16,712 bases of DNA from Chitinivibrionia bacterium (GTDB lineage: Bacteria > Krumholzibacteriota > Krumholzibacteriia > WVZY01). Shown one piece after another: positions 1-6,500 of this stretch (positions are counted from its first letter, which is position 1; each line of letters starts with the position of its first letter). The stretch spans positions 1 through 16,712 of the forward strand of contig JACQXT010000001.1 of assembly GCA_016208665.1 (NCBI GenBank). Direction: 5' to 3'. The translations under genes were made by a program, and so were the position numbers. The notes under the pieces are model-generated. The model ran no database searches. It was given only the letters and a program-made list of their open reading frames with translations, and was not told the DNA's origin.

Positions 1-36
1 AGATTATGAGTGATCATGCGCATGCGGAGAATACCA

Positions 37-2028
37 ATGAAGATCATCGTCATGCGACAATTGCTCGGAGCAGTCCTGCTTCTCCTCCTTTCCGGCGGTC
101 CGCTGCCCGCAAACGAAGCCCGCACAGCCGATCGACAGGAACAGGCGTACCGCGCCCTCTCCCGGGATAAAGGAGAGCATGGGCGCTCGCCCCGAGCGCT
201 CGCCCCGGGCGCATTTGAGGAAGATTTCGACGTTCTGCACTACGCCATCGACATCGAGGTGTTTCCGGCAACGGAGCGTATCGAAGGCGGCGTGGAGGCG
301 ACATTTCTCGTCGTCCGCGCGCCGCTCGACTCCTTGTTCTTCCATCTCGCAAACACCATGACCGTGGAAGGAGTGTTGGTGGACGGCGTCCCCGCCGCGT
401 TCAGCCGTTCGAGCGGCCGCGTCACGATAGCCGCGGGGACCGTTCACGATGCAGGAGATACGATAGCCGCAACCGTGCTCTATAGCGGCCGTCCGGCGAA
501 TCAGGGACTTCGTTTCTACGGGGAATCGATATACAATGTCAGCGAACCAGGTATGGCGAGATGCTGGTTCCCCTGCTACGACGAACCATGGGACAAGGCG
601 ACGACCGAAATGAAGGTCACGATACCGGAAACCTTGTTCTGCGCTTCCAACGGCCTTCTCGAAGGTGTCACCGGCAACGGGGACGGCACGGAGACCTATT
701 ACTGGAAGACGCAGTACCCTCATACGACGTACACGACATCCATTGCGATCTCGGAGTACGTTGTTTTTTCCCACTGGCATCGGTACTCCGCCGCGGATTC
801 GATGCCGATGCCGTATTACGTCTATCCCGCGAAGCTGGCGGCGGCGCAGGCAACATTCTCTCATGCTCCGGAAATGATGGACTTCTTCGCGGGCATATTC
901 GGCGAGTATCCCTTCATAGGAGAGAAATACGGCACCGCCATCGTGAATATGAACGGAGCAATGGAGAACTTTACATGCACGATCATCGACAAACGCCGCA
1001 TCGACGGAACGCTCAACCATGACTGGGTGCTGGCGCACGAAATGTCGCACTCCTGGTTCGGCAACAGCGTTACCATGGCGGATTGGCCGGACATCTGGCT
1101 CAACGAGGGATTCGCGACGTACTCGGATGCTCTCTGGGCGGAACACAGGGGCGGTTGGGCGGCGTACCGCGACAGGATGGCATTCTTCAAAGACGAGTAT
1201 CGTGCCGAGGACGCCCAAAGCCGCTTTCCAATGTACGATCCCGATTTTCTCTGGGGAGCGACGGTATACGAGAAGGGGGCATGGGTGCTTCACATGCTCA
1301 GACATCTTCTGGGAGACGCTGATTTCTTTGAGAGCCTTCGCGAGTACCACGAAGCGTACCGGTTCGGATCCGCCGCGACGGACGGTTTCCGCGCCGTATG
1401 CGAACGCGTGTCATCGAAGGATCTGGGTTGGTTCTTCGATGAATGGGTGTATCACGCCGGCTACCCTGAATATGAACTCAGCTGGTGGAATGCAAGTGTG
1501 GGAAGCGCGCACGCCGTGGCGCTTCGCGTGCGGCAAGTTCAACAGAACGCTCCTGTGTTTACCATGCCTATTGACGTCAGAATCGGCACGGCGGCCGGCG
1601 ATACGCTTGTGCGCCTCGACATCTCCTCAGCCGATGAACTTTTCACAATCCCTGTGGAAAGCGAACCGTCTGAGATCGCTTTCGATCCCGATAACTGGGT
1701 TCTGAAAACAGTCCATGAATCGCCGAGTTCCGCTCCCTTCGGTGTTCCAAGAAACGATCTGAGCGTCTGTGTTTCTCCAAATCCGGGAAGCGGCTCATCA
1801 ATCCGGTTCGATTTCTTTTTGCCGCAGGCCTCTTTTGTAGAGATCGAAGTCTACGATGCGCTTGGGCGAAAGATCGCAAACGTGCTCCGCGAGACAAGGA
1901 CTCGCGACTGGAACACGGCCTTCTGGAGCGCCGAGGTCGACGGGCAGACCCGGGGCAGCGGCGTTTACTTCTACCGGCTGCGAGCCGGCCGGAAAAGCGC
2001 GGAAGGCCAAATAACGCTCGTGAGGTGA
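37..2028 (+). CDS. Secreted M1-family zinc aminopeptidase with C-terminal sorting domain
   Basis: Predicted zinc metallopeptidase of family M1 (gluzincin), removing N-terminal residues from peptides outside the cytoplasm. The exopeptidase signature GAMEN is at residues 307-311, the zinc site HEMSH at 334-338 with the third ligand Glu357 (HEXXH-x18-E), and the catalytic Tyr is probably Y411 in YEKG. A signal peptide covers about residues 1-25 (MKIIVMRQ followed by a Leu-rich core). The last 85-90 residues (from about 575, starting near SPNPGSGSS) form a FlgD/Por-like beta-sandwich of the kind used for type IX secretion or surface sorting. I chose ATG 37 because GGAG at 26-29 lies 7 nt upstream; an in-frame GTG at 10 would only add nine residues ahead of the signal peptide. 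The product is 663 aa and all key residues are intact. The NYN RNase gene begins 27 nt downstream, so the two are probably cotranscribed. The family call is secure; the substrate is unknown. Confidence 0.93.
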   Translation: MKIIVMRQLLGAVLLLLLSGGPLPANEARTADRQEQAYRALSRDKGEHGRSPRALAPGAFEEDFDVLHYAIDIEVFPATERIEGGVEATFLVVRAPLDSLFFHLANTMTVEGVLVDGVPAAFSRSSGRVTIAAGTVHDAGDTIAATVLYSGRPANQGLRFYGESIYNVSEPGMARCWFPCYDEPWDKATTEMKVTIPETLFCASNGLLEGVTGNGDGTETYYWKTQYPHTTYTTSIAISEYVVFSHWHRYSAADSMPMPYYVYPAKLAAAQATFSHAPEMMDFFAGIFGEYPFIGEKYGTAIVNMNGAMENFTCTIIDKRRIDGTLNHDWVLAHEMSHSWFGNSVTMADWPDIWLNEGFATYSDALWAEHRGGWAAYRDRMAFFKDEYRAEDAQSRFPMYDPDFLWGATVYEKGAWVLHMLRHLLGDADFFESLREYHEAYRFGSAATDGFRAVCERVSSKDLGWFFDEWVYHAGYPEYELSWWNASVGSAHAVALRVRQVQQNAPVFTMPIDVRIGTAAGDTLVRLDISSADELFTIPVESEPSEIAFDPDNWVLKTVHESPSSAPFGVPRNDLSVCVSPNPGSGSSIRFDFFLPQASFVEIEVYDALGRKIANVLRETRTRDWNTAFWSAEVDGQTRGSGVYFYRLRAGRKSAEGQITLVR

Positions 2029-2055
2029 TCGGCGGAAAAGCAGCGGGGACAGAGA

Positions 2056-2556
2056 ATGTTGATAGACGGGTACAACGTGATCCATGCGGACGATGCGATG
2101 CGCAGGCTTCTCGAACCCGACTCCGAGAGGGCTCGTGCGGAGTTGGTGGAACGCCTCGGGCGGTACGTTCAGCGAAAACAGATGCAGGTTACGATCGTAT
2201 TCGACGGAACGGGACGCATGCTCGATTCGGCATCGATTCTTCCCGGCAAACTGCAAATCGTTTTCAGCAGAGGGAACCAGACAGCCGACGAATTAATCGT
2301 CTCCATGCTGGAAGATGCAGCCAATCCTCGAGAATTCGTGGTTGTCACGTCGGACAATGCTGGCATTGGAAAGGCGGCGCGTGCGCTCGGCGCGAGCGTC
2401 ATGAGCTCGAACGCGTTTTTGGAGCGGCTTTCGCCGAGAAGCGGACATAGAAAAGAGCTCGAGGAAAAACCGGATCCGTTTGATGACGATATCGACTACT
2501 GGATGAGAGAATTCAACCGCCAGGAGAAGGGGAAGAGGAGGCGCGATGGGGAGTAG
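2056..2556 (+). CDS. NYN-domain (YacP/Rae1-like) ribonuclease
   Basis: A 166-aa PIN-like NYN domain protein of the YacP/DUF901 group, whose Bacillus member Rae1 is a ribosome-associated endoribonuclease. The N-terminus MLIDGYNVIH carries the invariant Asp4 and Asn7. Further acidic metal-site candidates are Asp50 (VFDGTGR), Asp78 (TADELI) and Asp100 (VTSDN), so the catalytic set looks complete. The C-terminal 30 residues are highly charged and end in a basic tail (GKRRRDGE), plausible for RNA or ribosome contact. The start at 2056 places the conserved IDGYN at the usual extreme N-terminus; an upstream GGGGAC around 2045-2050 is a modest ribosome site. It lies 27 nt after the M1 peptidase gene, an apparent operon without obvious functional linkage. 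The exact RNA target cannot be read from sequence. Confidence 0.88.
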   Translation: MLIDGYNVIHADDAMRRLLEPDSERARAELVERLGRYVQRKQMQVTIVFDGTGRMLDSASILPGKLQIVFSRGNQTADELIVSMLEDAANPREFVVVTSDNAGIGKAARALGASVMSSNAFLERLSPRSGHRKELEEKPDPFDDDIDYWMREFNRQEKGKRRRDGE

Positions 2557-2614
2557 CATGAGCGGGCAGACCGGCACAAGCGCCGTTTCAAGCTCGTTTT
2601 CACAAACCGAGTGA
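2546..2614 (+). CDS. Possible 22-aa small ORF overlapping the end of the NYN gene
   Basis: ATG 2546 is preceded by GAGGAGG at 2535-2541, a near-ideal ribosome site, and opens a 22-codon Ser/Thr-rich reading frame ending with TGA at 2612-2614. It overlaps the last 11 nt of the NYN gene in another frame, an arrangement typical of translational coupling. The peptide has no recognisable domain, signal or membrane segment. The ribosome site may be fortuitous, because it encodes the basic tail of the NYN protein. An alternative in-frame ATG is at 2558. It could be a small protein, a leader peptide or chance. Confidence 0.2.
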   Translation: MGSSMSGQTGTSAVSSSFSQTE

Positions 2615-2623
2615 GATATTTGC

Positions 2624-2652
2624 GTGGCAAGCCCAGCACGCAGTGATATATA
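2624..2652 (+). promoter_or_regulatory. Weak candidate promoter for the beta-propeller gene
   Basis: GTGGCA (2624-2629) and TATATA (2647-2652) are separated by 17 bp, each matching four of six sigma-70 consensus positions. A start point near 2660 would leave a leader of roughly 70 nt before ATG 2732. The matches are weak, and the downstream gene could instead be read through from the M1/NYN genes. Confidence 0.25.
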
Positions 2653-2731
2653 CTGTTCTATGGCTGTCATTCCGCCGCTATCATTCCGCTGCGGGCTCCG
2701 ATTGCGGACAGGAGCCAAGGAGGATTCGTTT

Positions 2732-3493
2732 ATGAGGAAGATTCTCTGCTTCGCGCTCTGTTTCTTGTTTCTCTCCCAGGCGACGGGCGGGTTCTCGGCT
2801 CAGATAGATATGAATACCCTGAAGCGTTTGACGGCGAAGTATCAGTTTTGCATCGTAATGAACGAGGATGATCCCGCCGCGATGAAATTCATATATGCCG
2901 ATTATGCGCAGCATGTCCACGTGTATGCGCAGGAGAAGGGAAGGCTCGTACTGGATTGGGAAACGACGAATCTGGCATCGAGAATCGTATCCCTATTCGT
3001 AGCGGACTTGTTCAAGGACAAGACGAAGGAACTCGTCATTGCCACCGAAGCGGGAAGAATACTCGTCTACGACGCCCAGAGCTACGATTTGATCTGGGAG
3101 AATCTCCAGCATCCATTCAAGAAGATAAACTGCATGACGGCGAGCGATATCGACGGAGATCCTCAGGACGAACTCATCTTTATCGCCGATGACGCCCTTT
3201 ATATTTACGACAGCTTGAACCGGGCCATCGAGTGGCAGAGCCAAGAGCGTTTCACCGGACAGGAGATTCTTGTCGACAATCTTGATGATGATCCGCAGCC
3301 GGAAATCATCCTCAACAGCGGCTCCATCATCGATTCGAGATTTTACAACACCGAGTTCGAGATCGAGGGATCCTTCGGCGATAGAATTCGCCTCTTTGAT
3401 ATGAACGGAGATGGAATTCCTGAGATTTTCGGGGAGTACGCCAACTATAGTCTTAGAATATACGATATATATGCAGAGAGGGAAATCTGGTAG
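2732..3493 (+). CDS. Secreted beta-propeller-like protein with Asp-rich calcium-loop repeats
   Basis: A 253-aa exported protein of unknown function. Residues 1-23 form a signal peptide (MRKILCFALC core, cleavage near FSA-Q). The mature part contains about four repeats resembling FG-GAP/VCBS or PQQ-type propeller blades: VADLFKDKTKE at 90-100, SDIDGDPQDE at 138-147, DNLDDDPQPE at 182-191 and DMNGDGIPE at 223-231. The last three look like Asp/Asn-rich calcium loops. The acidic loops are followed by hydrophobic strands and short V/I-Y-D segments (VYDAQS, IYDSLN, IYDIYA). At four blades it is shorter than the usual seven-blade propeller, so it may be a partial fold or oligomerise. ATG 2732 was chosen because AAGGAGG at 2717-2723 sits 8 nt upstream and the signal peptide starts there; an upstream in-frame extension to 2624 has no such site. 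The gene ends 245 nt before the next coding region, which has its own promoter. Confidence 0.82.
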   Translation: MRKILCFALCFLFLSQATGGFSAQIDMNTLKRLTAKYQFCIVMNEDDPAAMKFIYADYAQHVHVYAQEKGRLVLDWETTNLASRIVSLFVADLFKDKTKELVIATEAGRILVYDAQSYDLIWENLQHPFKKINCMTASDIDGDPQDELIFIADDALYIYDSLNRAIEWQSQERFTGQEILVDNLDDDPQPEIILNSGSIIDSRFYNTEFEIEGSFGDRIRLFDMNGDGIPEIFGEYANYSLRIYDIYAEREIW

Positions 3494-3563
3494 GTGATCA
3501 TTATCTTGATGAATATCAAAGAGATATCTACATAAGGAATTAAGATTATTTACGTTATTTTTG

Positions 3564-3593
3564 TTGAGCAAGAACACTGTTGTATGCTATAAT
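3564..3593 (+). promoter_or_regulatory. Strong extended -10 promoter driving the tandem paralogs
   Basis: TTGAGC (3564-3569) and a perfect TATAAT (3588-3593) are 18 bp apart. The -10 box is preceded by TGC, giving an extended -10 element. Transcription should begin near 3600, leaving about 138 nt of leader before ATG 3739. The surrounding 3494-3600 stretch is AT-rich and has no other gene. I found no recognisable riboswitch in the leader. Confidence 0.7.
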
Positions 3594-3738
3594 ACGTCCC
3601 GCAAAGGCAAAATGTGAAGTTAAAGGGGATTTTCTTAGGGGGTAGTCTAGCAGTACGAGCTGTGAATGAAATCCTATGGAGCTCCCTCGAATCTACCACG
3701 GCAATGCATTGGGATCAAGAGAGGAGGGTTTTGCACAC

Positions 3739-4431
3739 ATGTATCGCTTCCTACGATTAGCGGGTGCTGTTACATTGCTGCTCGTGGGGTTGCTCGCCTT
3801 TTCGACAAGCGGGTACTCGGCCACTCAGAATATTTCCTTCAGCCTTTCCGGGAGTGGTTCCTTGCTCAATAGTCCGCCCGGATTCGAAGGAGTCATCGAT
3901 AGCGGAATTTTCAATAATGGGTATTTTACCATTTTTATCGATGATACGGGCTGGCCGGTCGATAACCCAGGCACACCCCAGAACGAGCGCTGGAATTACA
4001 TTATCTCGACGGTTTTCACGTACACGGCGGCGCCGAACAACGAGCATTGGACCGGATACTTTCCCTTGCAGGGAACGATATCCCCTCCTGTCGTTTGGCG
4101 TTTTTTCAACAACGGCGACAGGCTGGGCGGGATCATCAGATACCTGAACATTACGATCACGGACAACGACAAGGACGGCGTCATCGATCAGAGCGAGCTG
4201 ATGATTCAAGCCGTGGCGGCGAATCTTCAGGCCCATATCGAGCAGAGCAAGGGAGTGTATGCGGGCTGGTGCGGTTTCGGGAGTATGAATGGGACTATCG
4301 AGGACTTCGATCCGACCCCGATGGATATGCTTACGATTCCATACGGGCTCCTTCGAATGAGGGATTATAGCTGCGCCGTCCCGACAGAACACATGACGTG
4401 GGGTGCGGTGAAATCGCTGTACGCAGAATAG
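3739..4431 (+). CDS. Secreted protein of unknown function, paralog 1, with an EF-hand loop
   Basis: A 230-aa exported protein, family not recognised. Residues 1-28 are a signal peptide (hydrophobic core VTLLLVGLLAF, cleavage near YSA-T). The mature protein looks beta-rich. At 142-153 lies DNDKDGVIDQSE, a textbook 12-residue EF-hand/dockerin-type calcium loop with Asp at 1, 3 and 5, Gly at 6, Ile at 8 and Glu at 12. The C-terminus (residues 212-230) is C-x-VPTE-x2-TWG-x-VK-x-LY-x-E, shared with the next gene. Other shared blocks are F-S-x-S-G-S-G near 34, G-x-IDSG, IDDTGWP at 67-73, RWNYI at 84-88 and WCGFGS. ATG 3739 is chosen because GAGGAGGG (3721-3728) lies 10 nt upstream and the signal peptide begins there; an in-frame ATG at 3676 would only add a hydrophilic prefix. 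The paralog follows after 33 nt. Role in the envelope or outside is inference. Confidence 0.82.
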   Translation: MYRFLRLAGAVTLLLVGLLAFSTSGYSATQNISFSLSGSGSLLNSPPGFEGVIDSGIFNNGYFTIFIDDTGWPVDNPGTPQNERWNYIISTVFTYTAAPNNEHWTGYFPLQGTISPPVVWRFFNNGDRLGGIIRYLNITITDNDKDGVIDQSELMIQAVAANLQAHIEQSKGVYAGWCGFGSMNGTIEDFDPTPMDMLTIPYGLLRMRDYSCAVPTEHMTWGAVKSLYAE

Positions 4432-4464
4432 AACGTCCACTCCTTTTAGAAAGGCAAGGCTGTC

Positions 4465-5136
4465 ATGAGAAAATGCTCAAGTGTGATTATCGCGATATGC
4501 GCGATGCTGATCCTGTGCCCCGCCGCGTACGCGCAGGTTCCTACGCATATCGAGTACGGATTTTCCGGAACGGGGAATATGCTGGTGTCTCCGGTAGTCT
4601 ATTCCGGTTCGATCGACTCGGGTGAGCCCTTGCTTGTGGGCGGCGTCTGGAACCTGAATATCGATGACACGGGATGGCCGCCGGACAGCAATAAGCCAGC
4701 TCGATGGAATTATATAGACGCTACGTACTTCGCGCCGTATTACGATCCGTTCATGGGATCGTGGACCGCTACGTTCGACAACTCTTCCACGGGGAGCGAT
4801 TTGATGTGGGGTGCTTCATCGGGTTTCGGCGGGCTTCACGGCACGGCAGTTCTTCAGATCACGATCCTTGATTTCAATTTCAATGAAATAATCGAGCCCG
4901 ACGAGCGCGCGTTTACCGTGTTCTCGGGAACGCTCGTCGTCGTGAAAGACGGATCCGGAATATGGGCAGGCTACTGCGGTCTGGGATCCTTCAGCGGCGG
5001 ATCGGACAATCCCGACCCGGTGCATTGGGTGGACGACATCGTATACGGTTCGACGATTCTCGATATCGAAGATTGCTCGGTGCCCACGGAAAACCTGACG
5101 TGGGGGCAAGTGAAGCAGTTGTATAGCGAAGAATAA
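4465..5136 (+). CDS. Secreted protein of unknown function, paralog 2, degenerate EF-hand loop
   Basis: A 223-aa exported protein clearly homologous to its upstream neighbour. The signal peptide covers about residues 1-23 (MRKCSSVIIAICAMLILC, cleavage near AYA-Q). Shared with paralog 1 are FSGTGNML, GSIDSG, IDDTGWP (66-72), RWNYI (80-84), WAGYCGLGSF and the C-terminal block C-S-VPTE-N-L-TWG-Q-VK-Q-LY-S-E. The position of the EF-hand is occupied by DFNFNEIIEPDE (136-147), which keeps Asp1, Ile8 and Glu12 but has Asn at 3 and 5 and lacks Gly6, so calcium binding is probably weakened or lost. Start at 4465: AAGG at 4456-4459 is 5 nt upstream. The 33-nt gap to paralog 1 and the terminator 25 nt after the stop codon indicate a two-gene transcript. 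Function unknown; the two mature chains are too diverged to be a recent duplication. Confidence 0.82.
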   Translation: MRKCSSVIIAICAMLILCPAAYAQVPTHIEYGFSGTGNMLVSPVVYSGSIDSGEPLLVGGVWNLNIDDTGWPPDSNKPARWNYIDATYFAPYYDPFMGSWTATFDNSSTGSDLMWGASSGFGGLHGTAVLQITILDFNFNEIIEPDERAFTVFSGTLVVVKDGSGIWAGYCGLGSFSGGSDNPDPVHWVDDIVYGSTILDIEDCSVPTENLTWGQVKQLYSEE

Positions 5137-5161
5137 TAGTTACATTCGAATACCCTAACGG

Positions 5162-5196
5162 AAAAGGCCCCGAACGCTTCTTCGGGGCCTTTTTTT
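5162..5196. terminator. Strong intrinsic terminator between convergent genes
   Basis: An 11-bp perfect stem (5164-5174 with 5181-5191, GGCCCC core) encloses a six-base loop and runs into a stretch of T residues to 5196 on the plus strand. It sits 25 nt after the second paralog. On the minus strand the same stem is followed by four T residues, so it may also stop transcripts of the TonB-like gene ending at 5215. Confidence 0.92.
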
Positions 5197-5214
5197 GCGC
5201 GTGCGCGAAAACCG

Positions 5215-5853
5215 TCACCGCCGATCGCGAAAATCAATTCGTATGCGGGTCCACATTTCAGCGGGCCTCCCATCGATGAGACCCGGCAGGAAGACTATCT
5301 TTCTTGCAGCAACGGTAGCCGCCGTGACGCACTCCGGGGGAGCATTCGCGTCGACGGCTTCGATCCGCAGAATGCGTCCGCTGTCGGCCACCAGTATGTG
5401 AAACTCGATCGATTCACCAAGGCACTTCTTGAGACCGCGTATGTCGGGCCAAGCGATTTCGACGGGTTTTGGAGGGATGGGTTCCGCTCGATCCTCTGAC
5501 GGAGATCTCAGGGGTGTTTCGGCGCTGCCGGCCGGCCCATCGAAGGCAAAGCGATGATGCGGCGAGAGGCCTAAGGATGCGGAGTCGCTTGCCGCCGGCG
5601 GGCGCTCGGAGTCCTCCGCAATGACGGGGCGCTCGATCGTGCGTTCGCTCGACTCATCGTCGAATGTGACAGGCACAGTGATGATGGCATCGGGAGAAAA
5701 GGGCGCGCCCCTGTCCGGCTGTTCGCCGCTCGGGGTCGATTTGAGGAATATCGAGAAAAAGGAGCGTTTGACGGTGAGGAGCAACACGAGATGCAAGGCC
5801 ACCGCAATGAGAATGAATCCCAGCCAGTAGCTTCTTGTAGTCAACCGTTTCAT
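5215..5853 (-). CDS. TonB-like protein with C-terminal TonB domain
   Basis: A 212-aa protein with TonB architecture. It has a short cytoplasmic start, one membrane helix at about residues 10-28 (LGFILIAVALHLVLLLTV), a Pro/Ser/acidic periplasmic linker to about residue 140, and a C-terminal TonB_C fold from about 145 (SIEFHILVADSGRI, then the typical A-x2-VAARKIVFLPG and a final W-T-RIRIDF). TonB proteins transmit proton-motive force from ExbB/ExbD to outer-membrane receptors, but neither partner is encoded nearby, so it may serve another envelope role. ATG 5853 is preferred because the helix follows at the normal distance and AAAGGA (5865-5870, minus strand) is about 11 nt upstream; the reading frame also opens at 5895, inside the structured leader. 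It is monocistronic and convergent with the secreted paralogs. Confidence 0.82.
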   Translation of the reverse strand: MKRLTTRSYWLGFILIAVALHLVLLLTVKRSFFSIFLKSTPSGEQPDRGAPFSPDAIITVPVTFDDESSERTIERPVIAEDSERPPAASDSASLGLSPHHRFAFDGPAGSAETPLRSPSEDRAEPIPPKPVEIAWPDIRGLKKCLGESIEFHILVADSGRILRIEAVDANAPPECVTAATVAARKIVFLPGLIDGRPAEMWTRIRIDFRDRR

Positions 5854-5861
5854 CTCAAGAT

Positions 5862-5893
5862 CGTTCCTTTGCTGGGAACGAACCCGCGGTTCC
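5862..5893 (-). promoter_or_regulatory. Ribosome-site hairpin with a competing partner in the TonB-like leader
   Basis: On the minus strand the Shine-Dalgarno region (GGAACG, 5867-5862) is complementary to CGTTCC (5880-5875), forming a 6-bp stem with a 7-nt loop that would hide the ribosome site. The same CGTTCC arm can instead pair with GGAAC at 5893-5889, which would free the site. These pairings are directly visible; any switching role is inference. Confidence 0.4.
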
Positions 5894-5898
5894 ATAAT

Positions 5899-5938
5899 GC
5901 AAAGGGGTCTGTTGCCGACCAGAACAGACCCACTTTGC
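5899..5938 (-). promoter_or_regulatory. Long stable hairpin in the leader of the TonB-like gene
   Basis: Arms 5899-5913 and 5923-5938 pair over 15 bp with a single bulged A at 5932 and a 9-nt loop (GCAAAG plus GGGTCTGTT against AACAGACCC plus CTTTGC). There is no T-run on either side, so it is not a conventional terminator. It lies between the likely -10 box near 5972 and the ribosome-site hairpin, that is, within the predicted 5' leader. It could be a regulatory RNA domain, a stabilising hairpin or a protein-binding site. Confidence 0.5.
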
Positions 5939-5971
5939 GCTACGCTGAAAAGCGCTAATCGGCTGGTAGCA

Positions 5972-5977
5972 ATTATA
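5972..5977 (-). promoter_or_regulatory. Candidate -10 box for the TonB-like gene
   Basis: A perfect TATAAT on the minus strand lies in an AT-rich patch. A TTGACA is present upstream but 22 bp away, too far for a standard sigma-70 spacing, and the hexamer at 17 bp is poor. Transcription from here would give a leader of about 110 nt containing both hairpins described for this gene. Confidence 0.35.
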
Positions 5978-6041
5978 ACTTACGTGGAATAAATTATATT
6001 GTCAAGTCCTTCATTCATCGCTACTTTATAGAGGGGTATCT

Positions 6042-6500
6042 ATGAACAGGGAATCGCCCGTATACACATGCCTCTGCTACGCGGTCGCAACAGCGCTGAT
6101 GTGCGCATCATTTCCCCGGCCTGCAGGCGGCGCGCTTCTGCCCAAGGGATCGTGCACTGCCGACGAAGCCGCATGCCCGAACGGCCTGCTCGGGACGGAC
6201 GATTGTTCGCTTGAAAAGAGGGGGGTGTGCTACGAAGCATTGCAGCCGGATACGTCGGCGACCGCCGGTATGTTTCAGGAGGAGGAAGAGAACAAGCAAC
6301 TGATTCGGGATATCGGGGTGTTCGTCACATGCGATCTTGCAGCGCCCTTAGAAAACGGGAAGGTCCGAAGCTCCTCCGCCCAATCGCATGGTAGCGCAAA
6401 AAAGAGGAGAGCGTGCTGCTCTCCTCTCGTGAGCGATGCGAAGGGCAAAAACCGCGTTAAATGGTCTTCTTGCCGCCGATCTGAGTCTTGGCATCCTTGA
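6042..6500 (+). CDS. Orphan Cys-rich, possibly secreted small protein (doubtful 3' end)
   Basis: Reading frame of 152 codons with GAGGGG (6031-6036) 5 nt upstream of ATG 6042. The first 30 residues resemble a signal peptide (YAVATALMCASF core, small residues at AGGA). The following 65 residues contain several spaced cysteines (C38, C45, C55, C63, C97) and an acidic stretch EEEEN. After about residue 107 the composition becomes Ser/Arg/Lys-rich. This tail spans the minus-strand terminator at 6398-6427 and runs 44 nt into the convergent gene, which is unusual for a real gene. The N-terminal part may therefore be real with the 3' end frameshifted or decayed, or the whole frame may be spurious. 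I recognise no family. Confidence 0.4.
   Translation: MNRESPVYTCLCYAVATALMCASFPRPAGGALLPKGSCTADEAACPNGLLGTDDCSLEKRGVCYEALQPDTSATAGMFQEEEENKQLIRDIGVFVTCDLAAPLENGKVRSSSAQSHGSAKKRRACCSPLVSDAKGKNRVKWSSCRRSESWHP
6398..6427 (-). terminator. Intrinsic terminator of the small secreted protein gene
   Basis: Perfect 10-bp stem AGAGGAGAGC / GCTCTCCTCT (6403-6412 with 6418-6427), 5-nt loop, followed on the minus strand by six T residues (A-run 6398-6403 on the plus strand). It lies about 30 nt after the stop codon of the 6457-6843 gene. Confidence 0.9.

Noticed and set aside
4..1350. 448-codon open frame on the minus strand
   Set aside because: It lies antisense to the M1 peptidase, whose catalytic motifs are all intact; the translation is Arg/His/Val-rich with no domain and no ribosome site.
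3594..3738. Possible cyclic-di-GMP (GEMM-like) riboswitch in the leader of the tandem paralogs
   Set aside because: Fragments such as GCAAAGGCAAAA look similar, but the conserved GACGCAAAGCC core and the paired arms are missing.
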